Shown: positions 9,741-18,108 of the stretch, piece after piece
Layout of the letters: each line of letters begins with the position of its first letter
Position numbering within the stretch: the stretch's first letter is position 1
Assembly (NCBI GenBank): GCA_030156825.1
Contig: JASGLU010000013.1
Location: 1-37,224, forward strand
From: Candidatus Atribacteria bacterium
GTDB taxonomy: Bacteria; Atribacterota; Atribacteria; Atribacterales; JASGLU01
Length of the DNA stretch: 37,224 nucleotides
Direction: 5' to 3'
Notes under the pieces: generated by a model
Seen by the model: the letters and a program-made list of their open reading frames with translations, nothing else
What the model was told of the DNA's origin: nothing
Database searches by the model: none
Made by a program: the position numbers and the translations under genes

Positions 9741-9767
9741 GTCATGCCCGAAGTTAGTAATCGGACA
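9741..9767. repeat. Short dispersed repeat, GTCAT..CCCGAA type (degenerate copy)
   Basis: GTCATGCCCGAAGTTAGTAA followed by TCGGACAT resembles the cleaner copy at 23831-23862 (GTCATTCCCGAAATCAGTAA, then TCGGGAATCCAG). The two halves form an imperfect inverted repeat. It lies just upstream of the GH1 promoter. Confidence 0.6.
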
Positions 9768-9807
9768 TTTGAAATTATCTATGGTGCAACTTGGGTTAGC
9801 TGCCACC

Positions 9808-9836
9808 TTTACCAGCGGGGGAAAAGGTAGGATAAT
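9808..9836 (+). promoter_or_regulatory. Predicted promoter for the GH1/PHP gene pair
   Basis: -35 TTTACC (9808-9813), a 17-base spacer and -10 GATAAT (9831-9836) lie 35 bases upstream of the beta-glucosidase ATG. An AAGGAGG ribosome-binding site sits at 9857-9863. Confidence 0.55.
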
Positions 9837-9871
9837 AGGAAACAACAAATTAAAACAAGGAGGCAGTTAAA

Positions 9872-11209
9872 ATGCAGTTTCCTCAAGGCTTTCTCTTTGG
9901 CACAGCCACATCTTCTTATCAGATTGAAGGAGGATGGAAGGAAGATGGAAAAGGAGAAAGCATTTGGGACCATTTTTCCCATATTTCAGGTAATATCCAG
10001 GATGGTTCGGTGGGTGATGTTGCCTGTGACCACTACCATCGAATGAAAGAGGATGTTGCCTTAATCAAAGAGCTTGGGACCAACGCTTACCGGTTTTCCA
10101 TATCCTGGCCACGAATTTTCCCTCAAGGTGAAGGTCAAGTTAACCAAAAAGGTTTGGACTTTTATCAATATTTGCTGGATGAACTGGTAAAAAACGATAT
10201 TCAACCGGTTGTTACTCTCTACCACTGGGATTTACCCCAGGCTTTGGAGAGTAAGGGTGGTTGGGCTAACCAGGAAACGGTGGCGGCTTATCTTAAATAC
10301 GTGAAAATCCTTTTCCAAACCCTGGGAGACCGAGTAGCTCTCTGGATTACCCATAATGAACCCTGGGTGATAGCTTTTATGGGGCACTACCTGGGAGAGC
10401 ATGCGCCGGGTAAGAAAGATTTTAATCTGGCTCTTCGGGTTTCTAAAAATCTTCTTTTATCCCATGGTTTAGCTGTTCAAAGTTTTCGGGAAGTGGGACC
10501 GGTGGGAGACATAGGAATTAGCCTTAATCTGTCGCCAGTTCATCCTGTTTCAGAAAGCGAAGAGGATATTAAGGCGAAAAAGAGGTACGATGGCTTTTTA
10601 AATCGCTGGTTTTTAAACCCTTTGTTTGCAGAAGAATTTCCTTCAGATATGGTGGAATGGTATCAAAAGAAGGGACTTCAAGTTCCATCTTTAAGCAAGG
10701 AAGAAGCGAGAATCATTTCCCTACCTTTTGATTTTTTGGGGATTAACTATTATACCCGCACCGTGGTGGAGGCCGGAGAGGATGAGCCAGTTTTGGAAGT
10801 CAATTTTTTCCAGCCGCAAAAGGCTGAATATACCGATATGGGTTGGGAAATTTATCCCCAGGGAATGACAGAAATAGTAAAATGGGTGGAGGAAGAATAT
10901 CGACCGGAAAAAATTTATATTACAGAAAACGGGGTTGCCTTACCTGATGTTCGAGAAGGTAATAGCATTTTAGACCCCGGGAGAATATCTTTTATTCGGA
11001 GTCATCTGTTAGACCTATCTCAAGCGATAGATACCGGCTCTCCGGTGAGCGGATATTTTCTTTGGAGCTTGCTGGATAATTTTGAGTGGACTCTTGGCTT
11101 TAGCAAGCGTTTTGGTATTATTTGGGTAGATTTTTCTACTTTAGAACGGATTCCCAAAGAGAGTTATTTCTGGTATCAAAAAGTAGCTAAAACTGGCAAA
11201 GTAGAATGA
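9872..11209 (+). CDS. GH1 family beta-glucosidase
   Basis: The 445-aa length is standard for glycoside hydrolase family 1. The N-terminus [19 protein letters not shown] is diagnostic. The acid/base catalyst is E163 in THNEPW, and the nucleophile is E352 in IYITENG. Substrate-site motifs [10 protein letters not shown] and the late [18 protein letters not shown] are intact, so it should be an active retaining beta-glucosidase or related beta-glycosidase. There is no signal peptide, so it acts in the cytoplasm on imported disaccharides or aryl glycosides. It has a good AAGGAGG site eight bases before the ATG and its own predicted promoter. The PHP gene follows 13 bases later. Confidence 0.95.
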   Translation: MQFPQGFLFGTATSSYQIEGGWKEDGKGESIWDHFSHISGNIQDGSVGDVACDHYHRMKEDVALIKELGTNAYRFSISWPRIFPQGEGQVNQKGLDFYQYLLDELVKNDIQPVVTLYHWDLPQALESKGGWANQETVAAYLKYVKILFQTLGDRVALWITHNEPWVIAFMGHYLGEHAPGKKDFNLALRVSKNLLLSHGLAVQSFREVGPVGDIGISLNLSPVHPVSESEEDIKAKKRYDGFLNRWFLNPLFAEEFPSDMVEWYQKKGLQVPSLSKEEARIISLPFDFLGINYYTRTVVEAGEDEPVLEVNFFQPQKAEYTDMGWEIYPQGMTEIVKWVEEEYRPEKIYITENGVALPDVREGNSILDPGRISFIRSHLLDLSQAIDTGSPVSGYFLWSLLDNFEWTLGFSKRFGIIWVDFSTLERIPKESYFWYQKVAKTGKVE

Positions 11210-11222
11210 AAGGGGTTATGGA

Positions 11223-12563
11223 ATGAACAATCTAAAAGACTTGGAAAATAAGTTGGATAGTTTCGAATGGAACGAGCGACGGGGGGCTTTTCTCCAGTTA
11301 GTGACAAAACTTAAAAAAGGTGAAATTTCATTTCCTCCTCCTGCTCCTCGAGTCAACCTCCATTTTCACACTTTTTTTTCCTTTAATGCCTATGGTTATT
11401 CACCTTTGCACGTTATTTGGAAGGCAAAAGAGATTGGTTTGAGTATGGCTGGTAGCGTAGACTTTGATGTGTTGGATGCTTTGCCTGAATTTCAGTGGGG
11501 GGGTCTGGAGGTAGGTCTACCTTTTTCTTCGGGAATTGAGACCCGGATTTACCTCCCCCAATTTCCCGACTTGGAGTTTTCCTCTCCCAACGAACCGGGG
11601 GTAGCCTATTATATGGGCAATGGTTTTACCCGCTTACCCGAGGAGAATTCCGAAGCCGGGCAGGTTCTTGCTTTTCTCAAACAGGTAGCCCAAAAGCGTA
11701 ATTTAAAAGTGATAGAAAAGGTGAACCACTACTTAGACCCGGTTCAAATTGATTATCAAAAAGATGTTCTCCCGCTTACCCCCTCGGGTAACCCTACAGA
11801 AAGGCATATAGTAATAGCTTATGCCCGAAAAGCGGAGGAAATACTGCCCGATGAAGAAAACCGGCTGCTGTTTTGGTCGGAAAGATTGGATGAGGGAAGG
11901 GAAGCGATATCTCAACTATTACAAACTCCGCCTGATTTTTACGATTTAATCCGCTTGAAACTTATGAAGTTTGGTGGAGTAGGTTATGTCAAGCCCGATG
12001 TAGGGGATTTTCCCAGTCAGGAGCAGGTCAACAAGTTAATTTTTGGTTTGGGAGCCTTACCTTCTTTTTCCTGGTTGAGCGGATTTCCCAGCGGAGAAAG
12101 AGACCCTAAATTTTTGCTCGATTTTTGTCTTTCTAACCAGATTGAGACTCTCTTCCTTATTCCAGATCGAAGCTGGAATGTAGAGGACGAGAAAGAGCGA
12201 GAACCAAAGCTGAAGAACTTGTATGCTATAACCGAAGAATGCCAGAAAAGAGCGGTTCCGGTATTTGTAGGGACGGAACTTAATAAGTATGGGCAAAAGT
12301 TAGTAGATGACTTTGATTCTCCCTATCTAAAGCCTCTTTCCCCTTACTTTTTGGAGAGTGCCTGGTTACTTTGGGGACATGTGGTTATGGAGATTTCTTC
12401 TTTCAGGGGCTATAACAGTTCCTGGGCTAAGAAATCGTTGCCTGATCGAAAAAAGAGAAATACCTTTTTTGCCCGTTTAGGCGAGAGTACCCCAGCTGAT
12501 AGGGAAGCTATTAAAAAGATAGGAGAAATCTCTACTTCAGAGCTTATCAAGCAATTTGGATAA
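11223..12563 (+). CDS. PHP-domain-like metal-dependent hydrolase of unknown substrate
   Basis: This 446-aa protein contains the opening motif of PHP domains, NLHFHTFFSFNAYGYSP (around residue 45), followed by AKEIGLSMAGSVDFDVLDAL and the GIETRIY strand. A later segment (VPVFVGTELNKYGQKLVDDF, around residue 355) fits the end of a PHP-type metal-binding barrel. Such proteins coordinate two or three divalent metals and hydrolyse phosphoesters. I cannot name the substrate. It is cotranscribed with the GH1 gene (13-base gap) and may act in sugar-phosphate metabolism, which is inference from position only. Confidence 0.7.
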   Translation: MNNLKDLENKLDSFEWNERRGAFLQLVTKLKKGEISFPPPAPRVNLHFHTFFSFNAYGYSPLHVIWKAKEIGLSMAGSVDFDVLDALPEFQWGGLEVGLPFSSGIETRIYLPQFPDLEFSSPNEPGVAYYMGNGFTRLPEENSEAGQVLAFLKQVAQKRNLKVIEKVNHYLDPVQIDYQKDVLPLTPSGNPTERHIVIAYARKAEEILPDEENRLLFWSERLDEGREAISQLLQTPPDFYDLIRLKLMKFGGVGYVKPDVGDFPSQEQVNKLIFGLGALPSFSWLSGFPSGERDPKFLLDFCLSNQIETLFLIPDRSWNVEDEKEREPKLKNLYAITEECQKRAVPVFVGTELNKYGQKLVDDFDSPYLKPLSPYFLESAWLLWGHVVMEISSFRGYNSSWAKKSLPDRKKRNTFFARLGESTPADREAIKKIGEISTSELIKQFG

Positions 12564-12567
12564 CTTT

Positions 12568-12599
12568 AACAATAAGGGGGGTCTTTCCCCCTTATTGTT
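12568..12599. terminator. Bidirectional hairpin between convergent genes
   Basis: A perfect 13-bp stem (AACAATAAGGGGG, 12568-12580, with CCCCCTTATTGTT, 12587-12599) and a 6-base loop lie between the PHP gene stop (12563) and the end of the convergent MscS gene, whose last bases it overlaps. There is no long T-run. The ATAAGGGGG...CCCCCTTAT core resembles other palindromes in this window. Confidence 0.65.
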
Positions 12600-13134
12600 C
12601 TTCTTCCACCTCAAATTTTTCTCCCAGGTCGACTGGTTTTTCGCCGGCTTTTCGCTTAATAGTCTTTTGGAAGAACAAACTGTTAGGCACCTGGTAGTAT
12701 TCACCCTCTGCATTTTGGAGAGTAGTATACAGGGGGGTTAAAGCTACTACTTTGCCTTTGATCGGTTCGCCTGGGAATTCCACTGTATCGTCTATGGAAA
12801 ATGGTTTTAGAATGATTAGCAGCCAGGTAGAAAGAAAATTGCTTAGAATACTCCATACTGCTACAAAACCAATAGCGATTAAAGCTACAATGGTGGACAG
12901 GATGGTAAACAAGTTAACCCCAAACTTGTTGAGGATTAAAGATAGAATTATCACTGCCCCTAAGATGCGAATTACAAAATAAACCGGCTCTAAAACCATG
13001 GGAGAAAGTCGGACCCGTTGAGCGAAAATTCTCACTATCCGGATAAGCAAGGTGATGACGATTGCTCCTATAGCAACAATGATTCCAATTTCAATCATCA
13101 GTTGCAAAACATTGTTGAAAGAACTGGTATCCAT
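12592..13134 (-). CDS. Small MscS-family mechanosensitive ion channel
   Basis: The 180-aa protein has three transmembrane segments: residues ~10-33, ~50-67 and a pore-lining TM3 around 75-112. A short beta domain follows, with the MscS signature FSIDDTVEFPGEPIKGKV and YYQVPNSLFFQKTI. It is shorter than E. coli MscS (286 aa), lacking most of the C-terminal vestibule. It would release solutes on hypo-osmotic shock. AAAGGAG lies nine bases before the ATG, and a strong predicted promoter lies upstream at 13212-13240. Confidence 0.85.
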   Translation of the reverse strand: MDTSSFNNVLQLMIEIGIIVAIGAIVITLLIRIVRIFAQRVRLSPMVLEPVYFVIRILGAVIILSLILNKFGVNLFTILSTIVALIAIGFVAVWSILSNFLSTWLLIILKPFSIDDTVEFPGEPIKGKVVALTPLYTTLQNAEGEYYQVPNSLFFQKTIKRKAGEKPVDLGEKFEVEEEQ

Positions 13135-13211
13135 GACTCTGTTCTCCTTTCTAATTACTTTTTGGGAGGGTTTGTTCAGCTGTTTTAAGCCAAATTAATT
13201 TAGCTAACTTT

Positions 13212-13240
13212 ATTATATTGCTTTTCGGCTAAAAATTCAA
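13212..13240 (-). promoter_or_regulatory. Predicted promoter for the mscS-like gene
   Basis: On the minus strand, -35 TTGAAT (13240-13235), a 17-base spacer and a perfect -10 TATAAT (13217-13212) lie about 78 bases upstream of the ATG. Confidence 0.7.
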
Positions 13241-13368
13241 AAAAGCCTGCTACAATCGGCATGCAGTGCAAGCTGTAAAGATAAGAAGACAAGGAAAAAG
13301 GCGAGCACTCGCTCTGGCTTAGAACTTATGATCCCTTGTTGAAGGTGCAGCGGAGGCGTTTCTGAGCA

Positions 13369-14367
13369 CTACTTAGGTTTTAAGACGGCCGAAGCCTTTA
13401 TTTCGCTTCTTTTCAACTTTTGTAAAACTTGATTGGCCATTTCTAAAGGGAAGACCTCTATTTGAGGTTGCAACCTTACCTGGCCGGCTAATTCAAGTAG
13501 TTCCCGGATATCGCGCTGAGTACTATTGGCCGTGCTTTGAATGGCTCGTTCTTGATAAATGAGTTCATAGGGAATTTGAGGAATAGGGGTGGAATAGATA
13601 CCGGCGGTTACCACTTTCCCTCCGGGGTCCATTATATTTAGAGCGTCTTTGACCAGATTTCCTGCCGGAGCAAAAATAATTGCCCCATCAACCGGGTGGG
13701 GTGGAACATCTCCGGCTTTCCCCACGAAGGAAGCGCCCAAGTTTCTGGCTAACTGTTGGTGCTCTAAACTACGGGTGAAAACGAACACCTCTATCCCCTC
13801 AAAAAGGGCCATCTGGAGCACCAGGTGAGCAGAGGAACCGAAACCGTATAGAGCCAGAGTGTCTCCTTTTCTTACCGAGGTCAGGCGATAAGAGCGGTAT
13901 CCAATCACTCCCCCACAAAGTAGAGGAGCCAGTTCTTCCGGTTGGTATCCGGAGGGCAAGTGATACACTGCCTGTTGGTGGATAGAGGTGAATTCGGCAT
14001 AACCTCCGTCTACATCGTAGCCGGTAAACTGGGCTTCAAGGCATAAATTCTCTTTCCCTTTTTGACAGAATTTGCATTGGCCACACACTCGGTTCAGCCA
14101 GGGGACTCCCACCAAATCTCCCGTTTTTATTCCTTTTACTTTTTTTCCTACTTCTTCTACTGTACCCACAATCTGATGTCCCAAAATAAGAGGGAGCCGG
14201 TGGGGAGGCAATTCTCCTTCTGCCAAGTGAAGATCGGTATGACAAACCCCACAGGCGTCCATCCGTAAAAGAACTTCTTCTTCTCGGGGTTCCGGCCGAG
14301 GTAACTCTATCACTTGCAGGGGATTACTTTCAATGGAAGCTGGTCGGTTGAGTCGAACCGCCTTCAT
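13369..14367 (-). CDS. Zinc-dependent alcohol dehydrogenase (MDR superfamily)
   Basis: I start at the ATG at 14367 (332 aa), which has AGGAG just upstream and an ATGA overlap with the stop of the epimerase gene. The catalytic zinc site is present (CGVCHTDLHLAEGELP and the GHQIVGTVEEVG region). The structural zinc loop has four cysteines (CGQCKFCQKGKENLC). The nucleotide-binding segment is TLALYGFGSSAHLVLQ. It oxidises alcohols or reduces aldehydes with NAD(P)H. The ALYGFGSSAH and HQQAVYHLP segments resemble the AdhA-like branch, but the substrate is not clear. It is the last gene of the xseA-xseB-epimerase-adh cluster. Confidence 0.92.
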   Translation of the reverse strand: MKAVRLNRPASIESNPLQVIELPRPEPREEEVLLRMDACGVCHTDLHLAEGELPPHRLPLILGHQIVGTVEEVGKKVKGIKTGDLVGVPWLNRVCGQCKFCQKGKENLCLEAQFTGYDVDGGYAEFTSIHQQAVYHLPSGYQPEELAPLLCGGVIGYRSYRLTSVRKGDTLALYGFGSSAHLVLQMALFEGIEVFVFTRSLEHQQLARNLGASFVGKAGDVPPHPVDGAIIFAPAGNLVKDALNIMDPGGKVVTAGIYSTPIPQIPYELIYQERAIQSTANSTQRDIRELLELAGQVRLQPQIEVFPLEMANQVLQKLKRSEIKASAVLKPK

Positions 14368-15308
14368 TTCCCCTTCTCCTTTTGGGCAAACCATTTATAG
14401 GTTTTGGTAAGACCCTCTGTTAAGGGGGTCTGAGGAGACCAGTTTAGCTTTTCCCGGGCCAGTCGGGAAGAAAGCGCGATTCGGTTAATTTCTCCCTTTT
14501 TTTCTGGTTCAAATTGAACCGGGATTTCCTTTTTTCCGGAAGCTTTTCGAAAAAGTCCTATTAAATCAAGTACACTGGTTTCTTTACCAGTTCCAATGTT
14601 ATATATCCCACAAGCTGCTTGTAAAGCTAAAAGATTGGCTTGGGCCACATCTTCTACGAAAACATAATCCCGAGTTTTATTTCCTTGACCAAAAACCAGG
14701 CAAGGCTGGTTTTTAAGAATACGGCCACAGAAAATAGCTATTACACCAGCTTCCCCTGTCGGGTCTTGTCGTGGACCGTATACATTACCATATCGCAAAG
14801 CTACGTAGTCCAGACCCCAAATTTGGTGGTAATAGTTGAGATAAAGCTCCACTGATCGTTTGGCTACTCCGTAAGGTGAAAGGGGTAAAGCCGGGGTGTC
14901 TTCTCCTACTGGTAGATTGTCCACTTCTCCATATATCGCTCCTCCAGTGGAGGCAAAGATAAACTTTTTTATCCCGAACTGACGGCTGAGTTCAAGCAGG
15001 TTCAAACTACCCAGGATATTTATCCGACCATCGAAGACTGGCTCTTCCACTGAGCGGCGGAGATTAATCTGAGCGGCATGGTGATTCAAATAATCTGGTT
15101 GCTCTTTTTTAAAGACTGTTGCCAGATCAGCAAATGAAGTAATATCCACTGGATAAAAACGGGCTTGGGGATTAACGTTTTCTACCCGTCCAGTGGAGAG
15201 GTTATCTACTACTACCACCTGGAAGCCCTGGGAAAGGTAAGCATCTACCAGGTGAGAGCCGATAAAACCGGCTCCTCCAGTTACCAAAATCTTTTCCAAA
15301 TTTACCAC
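14364..15308 (-). CDS. NAD-dependent sugar-nucleotide epimerase/dehydratase (UDP-glucose 4-epimerase-like)
   Basis: An extended short-chain dehydrogenase of 314 aa. It has the N-terminal dinucleotide motif TGGAGFIGSHLVD, the VDNLSTGR segment typical of GalE-like enzymes, catalytic serine/threonine in FASTGGAIYGE, and the YxxxK pair in YGVAKRSVELY. It then shows RYGNVYGPRQDP and RDYVFVEDVA. It would interconvert UDP-sugars (glucose/galactose or the N-acetyl or uronic forms) for surface polysaccharide. The start is GTG with GGAGAAGGGA just before it. It ends in an ATGA overlap with the alcohol dehydrogenase gene and starts 26 bases after xseB. Confidence 0.9.
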   Translation of the reverse strand: MVNLEKILVTGGAGFIGSHLVDAYLSQGFQVVVVDNLSTGRVENVNPQARFYPVDITSFADLATVFKKEQPDYLNHHAAQINLRRSVEEPVFDGRINILGSLNLLELSRQFGIKKFIFASTGGAIYGEVDNLPVGEDTPALPLSPYGVAKRSVELYLNYYHQIWGLDYVALRYGNVYGPRQDPTGEAGVIAIFCGRILKNQPCLVFGQGNKTRDYVFVEDVAQANLLALQAACGIYNIGTGKETSVLDLIGLFRKASGKKEIPVQFEPEKKGEINRIALSSRLAREKLNWSPQTPLTEGLTKTYKWFAQKEKGK

Positions 15309-15334
15309 TCCCTTCTCCGGGGAAGAATGAATTA

Positions 15335-15598
15335 TTAGCTATCCAGCGGTGAGCGGTTTTCTTTTTCTTCTGCTTCTAAAATTTGCTGGACTTCTTCTTC
15401 TGCCGCTCGTAAACGTTCCTTGCAAAACCGACATAGAAAAGCGGCTCTTTTGACTTTATCGGCTAAAACATCTACTTCTACCTCTTCTTTTTCCAGCTCG
15501 TCTACGATGGTTTGTAGCTCCTCCATCGCCTGTCTATAACTTAACTCTTGGTTTTTTGGTTTTTCCACTGGACCTCTTGCACCTCGCTTTTTACCCAC
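15335..15598 (-). CDS. xseB: Exodeoxyribonuclease VII small subunit
   Basis: The core LSYRQAMEELQTIVDELEKEEVEVDVL, a helical hairpin ending in CKERLRAAEEEVQQIL, is the XseB family pattern. It pairs with XseA to form exonuclease VII, which degrades single-stranded DNA from both ends. The longest reading (87 aa) overlaps xseA by 58 bases; a GTG at 15568, preceded by AGAGGT, gives a more usual 77-codon product and still overlaps xseA, so that may be the true start. Its order directly after xseA is the conserved one. Confidence 0.92.
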   Translation of the reverse strand: MGKKRGARGPVEKPKNQELSYRQAMEELQTIVDELEKEEVEVDVLADKVKRAAFLCRFCKERLRAAEEEVQQILEAEEKENRSPLDS

Positions 15599-16881
15599 CC
15601 GTCAAAAAATTGGGTTAAAATTGAATTTTCTTTTTGCAAATTTTCCACTCTTTTTATCAACTGACCATTTTGAAAGGTGAGACTATAGCCCCTTTTGAGG
15701 ACATTGGTTGGGTCTAAAATGCGCACCGTTCTTATCTGATTTGCCAGTTTTAACTCCTGGTCTTTAATTAAATTTTTTGTTTCCTGGCACATTTTACTCC
15801 AGAGATTGTCTATTTTCTTTTTCTCTTCCCTTATTAGCAGGGAAGAGAAGGTTGCCCATCTATCCTCCAGTCGGAGTAATTTCCCTTCTTCCTCTTTTGT
15901 GCTTTCCCGGACAAGATGGATAAAACGGTTGAACCAGTTGTTAAGGAGGGCTTCTTCTATTTCCAGGATATCTCGAGCTCTTCTCTCAATTATTTTGCTA
16001 CTTTCCTCTATTTTTAGTTCAAAATCACGGGCCCGGTTAATAAGAAACTCGGCTACCGCAGTTGGCGTTTTTAAAGACTGATAAGCTACATAGTCTGCTA
16101 CCGCTTTATCCCGTTGATGACCAATTCCGGTTATGACCGGTAGCGGGAATAGGGCTATATCTCGTGCCAAATCATAACCATCAAAACAGCTCAGATCCAC
16201 CCGGGATCCGCCTCCCCGGACAATCACCACGCAATCAAAAACCTCTTTCTCTTTTTCAATAGCTGCCAGTGCTTCTTTGATAGAGGTCTCAGCCTCTTCT
16301 CCTTGTAAGTAAGCAGGGTAAAATTGCCAGGAAAACTTATAACCGAAAGGGTTTTGGACCAGGTGAGTTGTAAAATCTTCCCAACCGGCGGCTGTAGGGG
16401 AAGAAATCACCGCAATTTTCTGAAAAACCGGAGAAACGGGTAACAATTGGTTTAAATCGAGCAATCCTTCTCCTTCTAATCGGGCCAATACCTCTTGTCT
16501 TTTCCTCATCATTTCGCCCAGAGAAAAATTGGGGTCGATTTTTTTAATTTCCAGACTTAGGCCGTATATTGGATGGAACCTCAGTCGTCCCCAAAAAAGA
16601 ATCTTCCAGCCCACTTTTAAGCTTTCACCGGTAACCTCCTCAAATGAGGTAACGACTTCCTGGTAATTGGAAGACCAGATAATACCATCCATTTTGGCCC
16701 GCAGAATGTCTTCCTCCTTCTCGACTAATTCTAAATAGCAGTGACCATTGCGGTTTCTTCTGATTTCGGCTATTTCGGCTACTACCCAAAAACCCTGAAC
16801 TGATAGACTGTCCAACCATTCTGCTATCAGAGCCGTTAGTTGAGAAAGAGAAAATACCGAATTTTCCTGATATTCCACCAC
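15541..16881 (-). CDS. xseA: Exodeoxyribonuclease VII large subunit
   Basis: The 446-aa protein has an N-terminal OB-fold domain (FSLSQLTALIAEWLDSL, then FWVVAEIAEIRRNRNGHCYLEL). The catalytic domain shows KIAVISSPTAAGWEDF, DCVVIVRGGGSRVDL, CFDGYDLARDIALFPLPVITGIGH and KTPTAVAEFLI, all typical of XseA. A long coiled-coil tail (about residues 285-400) ends in RGYSLTFQNGQLI. It is the catalytic subunit of exonuclease VII. The start is GTG (16881) with a weak G-rich site before it. Upstream, TTCCCA (16943-16938), 17 bases and TAAAAT (16920-16915) on the minus strand form a possible promoter for the whole cluster. Confidence 0.96.
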   Translation of the reverse strand: MVEYQENSVFSLSQLTALIAEWLDSLSVQGFWVVAEIAEIRRNRNGHCYLELVEKEEDILRAKMDGIIWSSNYQEVVTSFEEVTGESLKVGWKILFWGRLRFHPIYGLSLEIKKIDPNFSLGEMMRKRQEVLARLEGEGLLDLNQLLPVSPVFQKIAVISSPTAAGWEDFTTHLVQNPFGYKFSWQFYPAYLQGEEAETSIKEALAAIEKEKEVFDCVVIVRGGGSRVDLSCFDGYDLARDIALFPLPVITGIGHQRDKAVADYVAYQSLKTPTAVAEFLINRARDFELKIEESSKIIERRARDILEIEEALLNNWFNRFIHLVRESTKEEEGKLLRLEDRWATFSSLLIREEKKKIDNLWSKMCQETKNLIKDQELKLANQIRTVRILDPTNVLKRGYSLTFQNGQLIKRVENLQKENSILTQFFDGWVKSEVQEVQWKNQKTKS

Positions 16882-16970
16882 TTGCCCCCCATCTGGTTAA
16901 ATACTCTCTACCATATTTTATCCTATTTATTGTTATTTGGGAAAAGACGGGCCTAATTTTTCTTTCACCC

Positions 16971-16999
16971 TTTACCCCAGCTACAAATTTATCTATAAT
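16971..16999 (+). promoter_or_regulatory. Predicted promoter for the isopropylmalate-dehydrogenase-like gene
   Basis: -35 TTTACC (16971-16976), a 17-base spacer and a perfect -10 TATAAT (16994-16999) lie 40 bases before the GTG start at 17040. Confidence 0.65.
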
Positions 17000-17039
17000 C
17001 TTTGACAGATAATGCCTAAAATCGAGAGGAGGCAAAATA

Positions 17040-18098
17040 GTGAATACCTATCACCTTGGAGTTATACCTGGAGATGGAACTGGACCAGAAGTAGTAAGAG
17101 AAGGCTTGAAGGTTTTAGAGGCCGTATCTCGAAAGGTTGGTTTTTCTTATGAAACCGTCGTTTATCCCTTTGGGGGAGAGTACTATCAAAAAACCGGGGA
17201 AACTCTACCCGATTCGGCGGTTGAGGAAATGAAAAAACTGGATGCCATTTATCTGGGAGCAATTGGTCATCCAGAAGTAAAACCAGGAATTTTAGAAAAA
17301 GGCATCCTTTTGAAGCTTCGTTTCAGTTTGGATCAATATATTAATCTGCGACCGGTGAAGCTTTACCCCAATGTTTGGACTCCTATAAAAGATAAAGGTC
17401 CAGACGATATTGACCTGGTGGTGGTTCGGGAGAATACCGAAGGGTTATATGTCGGGGGAGGTGGCTTTTTGCGTAAAGGGACAGCTGAGGAGGTAGCCAT
17501 TCAGGAATCCATCAATACTCGATTTGGCGTAGAAAGATGTGTCCGCTATGCCTTTGAGTATACTCAAAGGCGAAACCGTCGGAAAAAGCTAACCCTTTGT
17601 GGTAAAACTAACGTTCTCACCTATGCTTTTGACCTCTGGGAAAGAACATTCCAGGAAGTGGCTCGCGAATACCCTCAGGTGCAGACCGACTATGCCCATG
17701 TGGATGCTACTACCATGTGGATGGTTAAGAATCCAGAATGGTTTGACGTTATTGTTACGGATAACATGTTTGGAGATATTATTACTGATTTGGGGGCGAT
17801 GATTCAGGGAGGCATGGGAATTGCTGCTGGGGGGAATATTAATCCTCAGGGAGTATCCATGTTTGAGCCGATAGGAGGGTCTGCCCCCAAATATACCGGC
17901 AAAAACGTTATCAATCCTTTGGCCGCTATTTGCGCTATGCAAATGCTTTTGGATAACTTAGAGGAAAAAGAAGCTGCCCAAAAAGTGGAACAGGCGGTAA
18001 TTGGGGCTTTGGAAAGCGGAAAAATTAAAAGCCTAAGTGCTGGCCAGATGGGGTTGACTACCCAGGAAGTAGGAGATTTAGTGGTTTCTTTTTTGTAA
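17040..18098 (+). CDS. Isocitrate/isopropylmalate dehydrogenase family enzyme (LeuB-like)
   Basis: The 352-aa beta-decarboxylating dehydrogenase carries [13 protein letters not shown] at the N-terminus, the substrate-site [26 protein letters not shown], the metal-binding [13 protein letters not shown], and the nucleotide-binding [19 protein letters not shown]. It oxidises a 2-hydroxy-dicarboxylate and releases CO2 using NAD+ or NADP+. The family holds 3-isopropylmalate, isocitrate, homoisocitrate and tartrate dehydrogenases. No leuA, leuC or leuD is nearby, so I do not assign leuB. GTG start with GAGGAGG about seven bases upstream. The gene stands alone between divergent xseA and a convergent gene. 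Confidence 0.9.
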   Translation: MNTYHLGVIPGDGTGPEVVREGLKVLEAVSRKVGFSYETVVYPFGGEYYQKTGETLPDSAVEEMKKLDAIYLGAIGHPEVKPGILEKGILLKLRFSLDQYINLRPVKLYPNVWTPIKDKGPDDIDLVVVRENTEGLYVGGGGFLRKGTAEEVAIQESINTRFGVERCVRYAFEYTQRRNRRKKLTLCGKTNVLTYAFDLWERTFQEVAREYPQVQTDYAHVDATTMWMVKNPEWFDVIVTDNMFGDIITDLGAMIQGGMGIAAGGNINPQGVSMFEPIGGSAPKYTGKNVINPLAAICAMQMLLDNLEEKEAAQKVEQAVIGALESGKIKSLSAGQMGLTTQEVGDLVVSFL

Positions 18099-18108
18099 AA
18101 TTTAGTTC

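Noticed and set aside
12752-12982. Plus-strand open frame opposite the mscS-like gene
   Set aside because: It is a shadow of a gene with clear MscS motifs, promoter and ribosome-binding site on the other strand.
13300-13375. Confident 6S RNA call
   Set aside because: There is some likeness to the 3' half of 6S RNA, but the long closing stem and central bubble could not be drawn, so it is kept only as a low-interest finding.
17040-18098. Assigning the gene as leuB or icd
   Set aside because: Family motifs do not fix the substrate from sequence alone, and no leucine-biosynthesis or citrate-cycle genes are adjacent.
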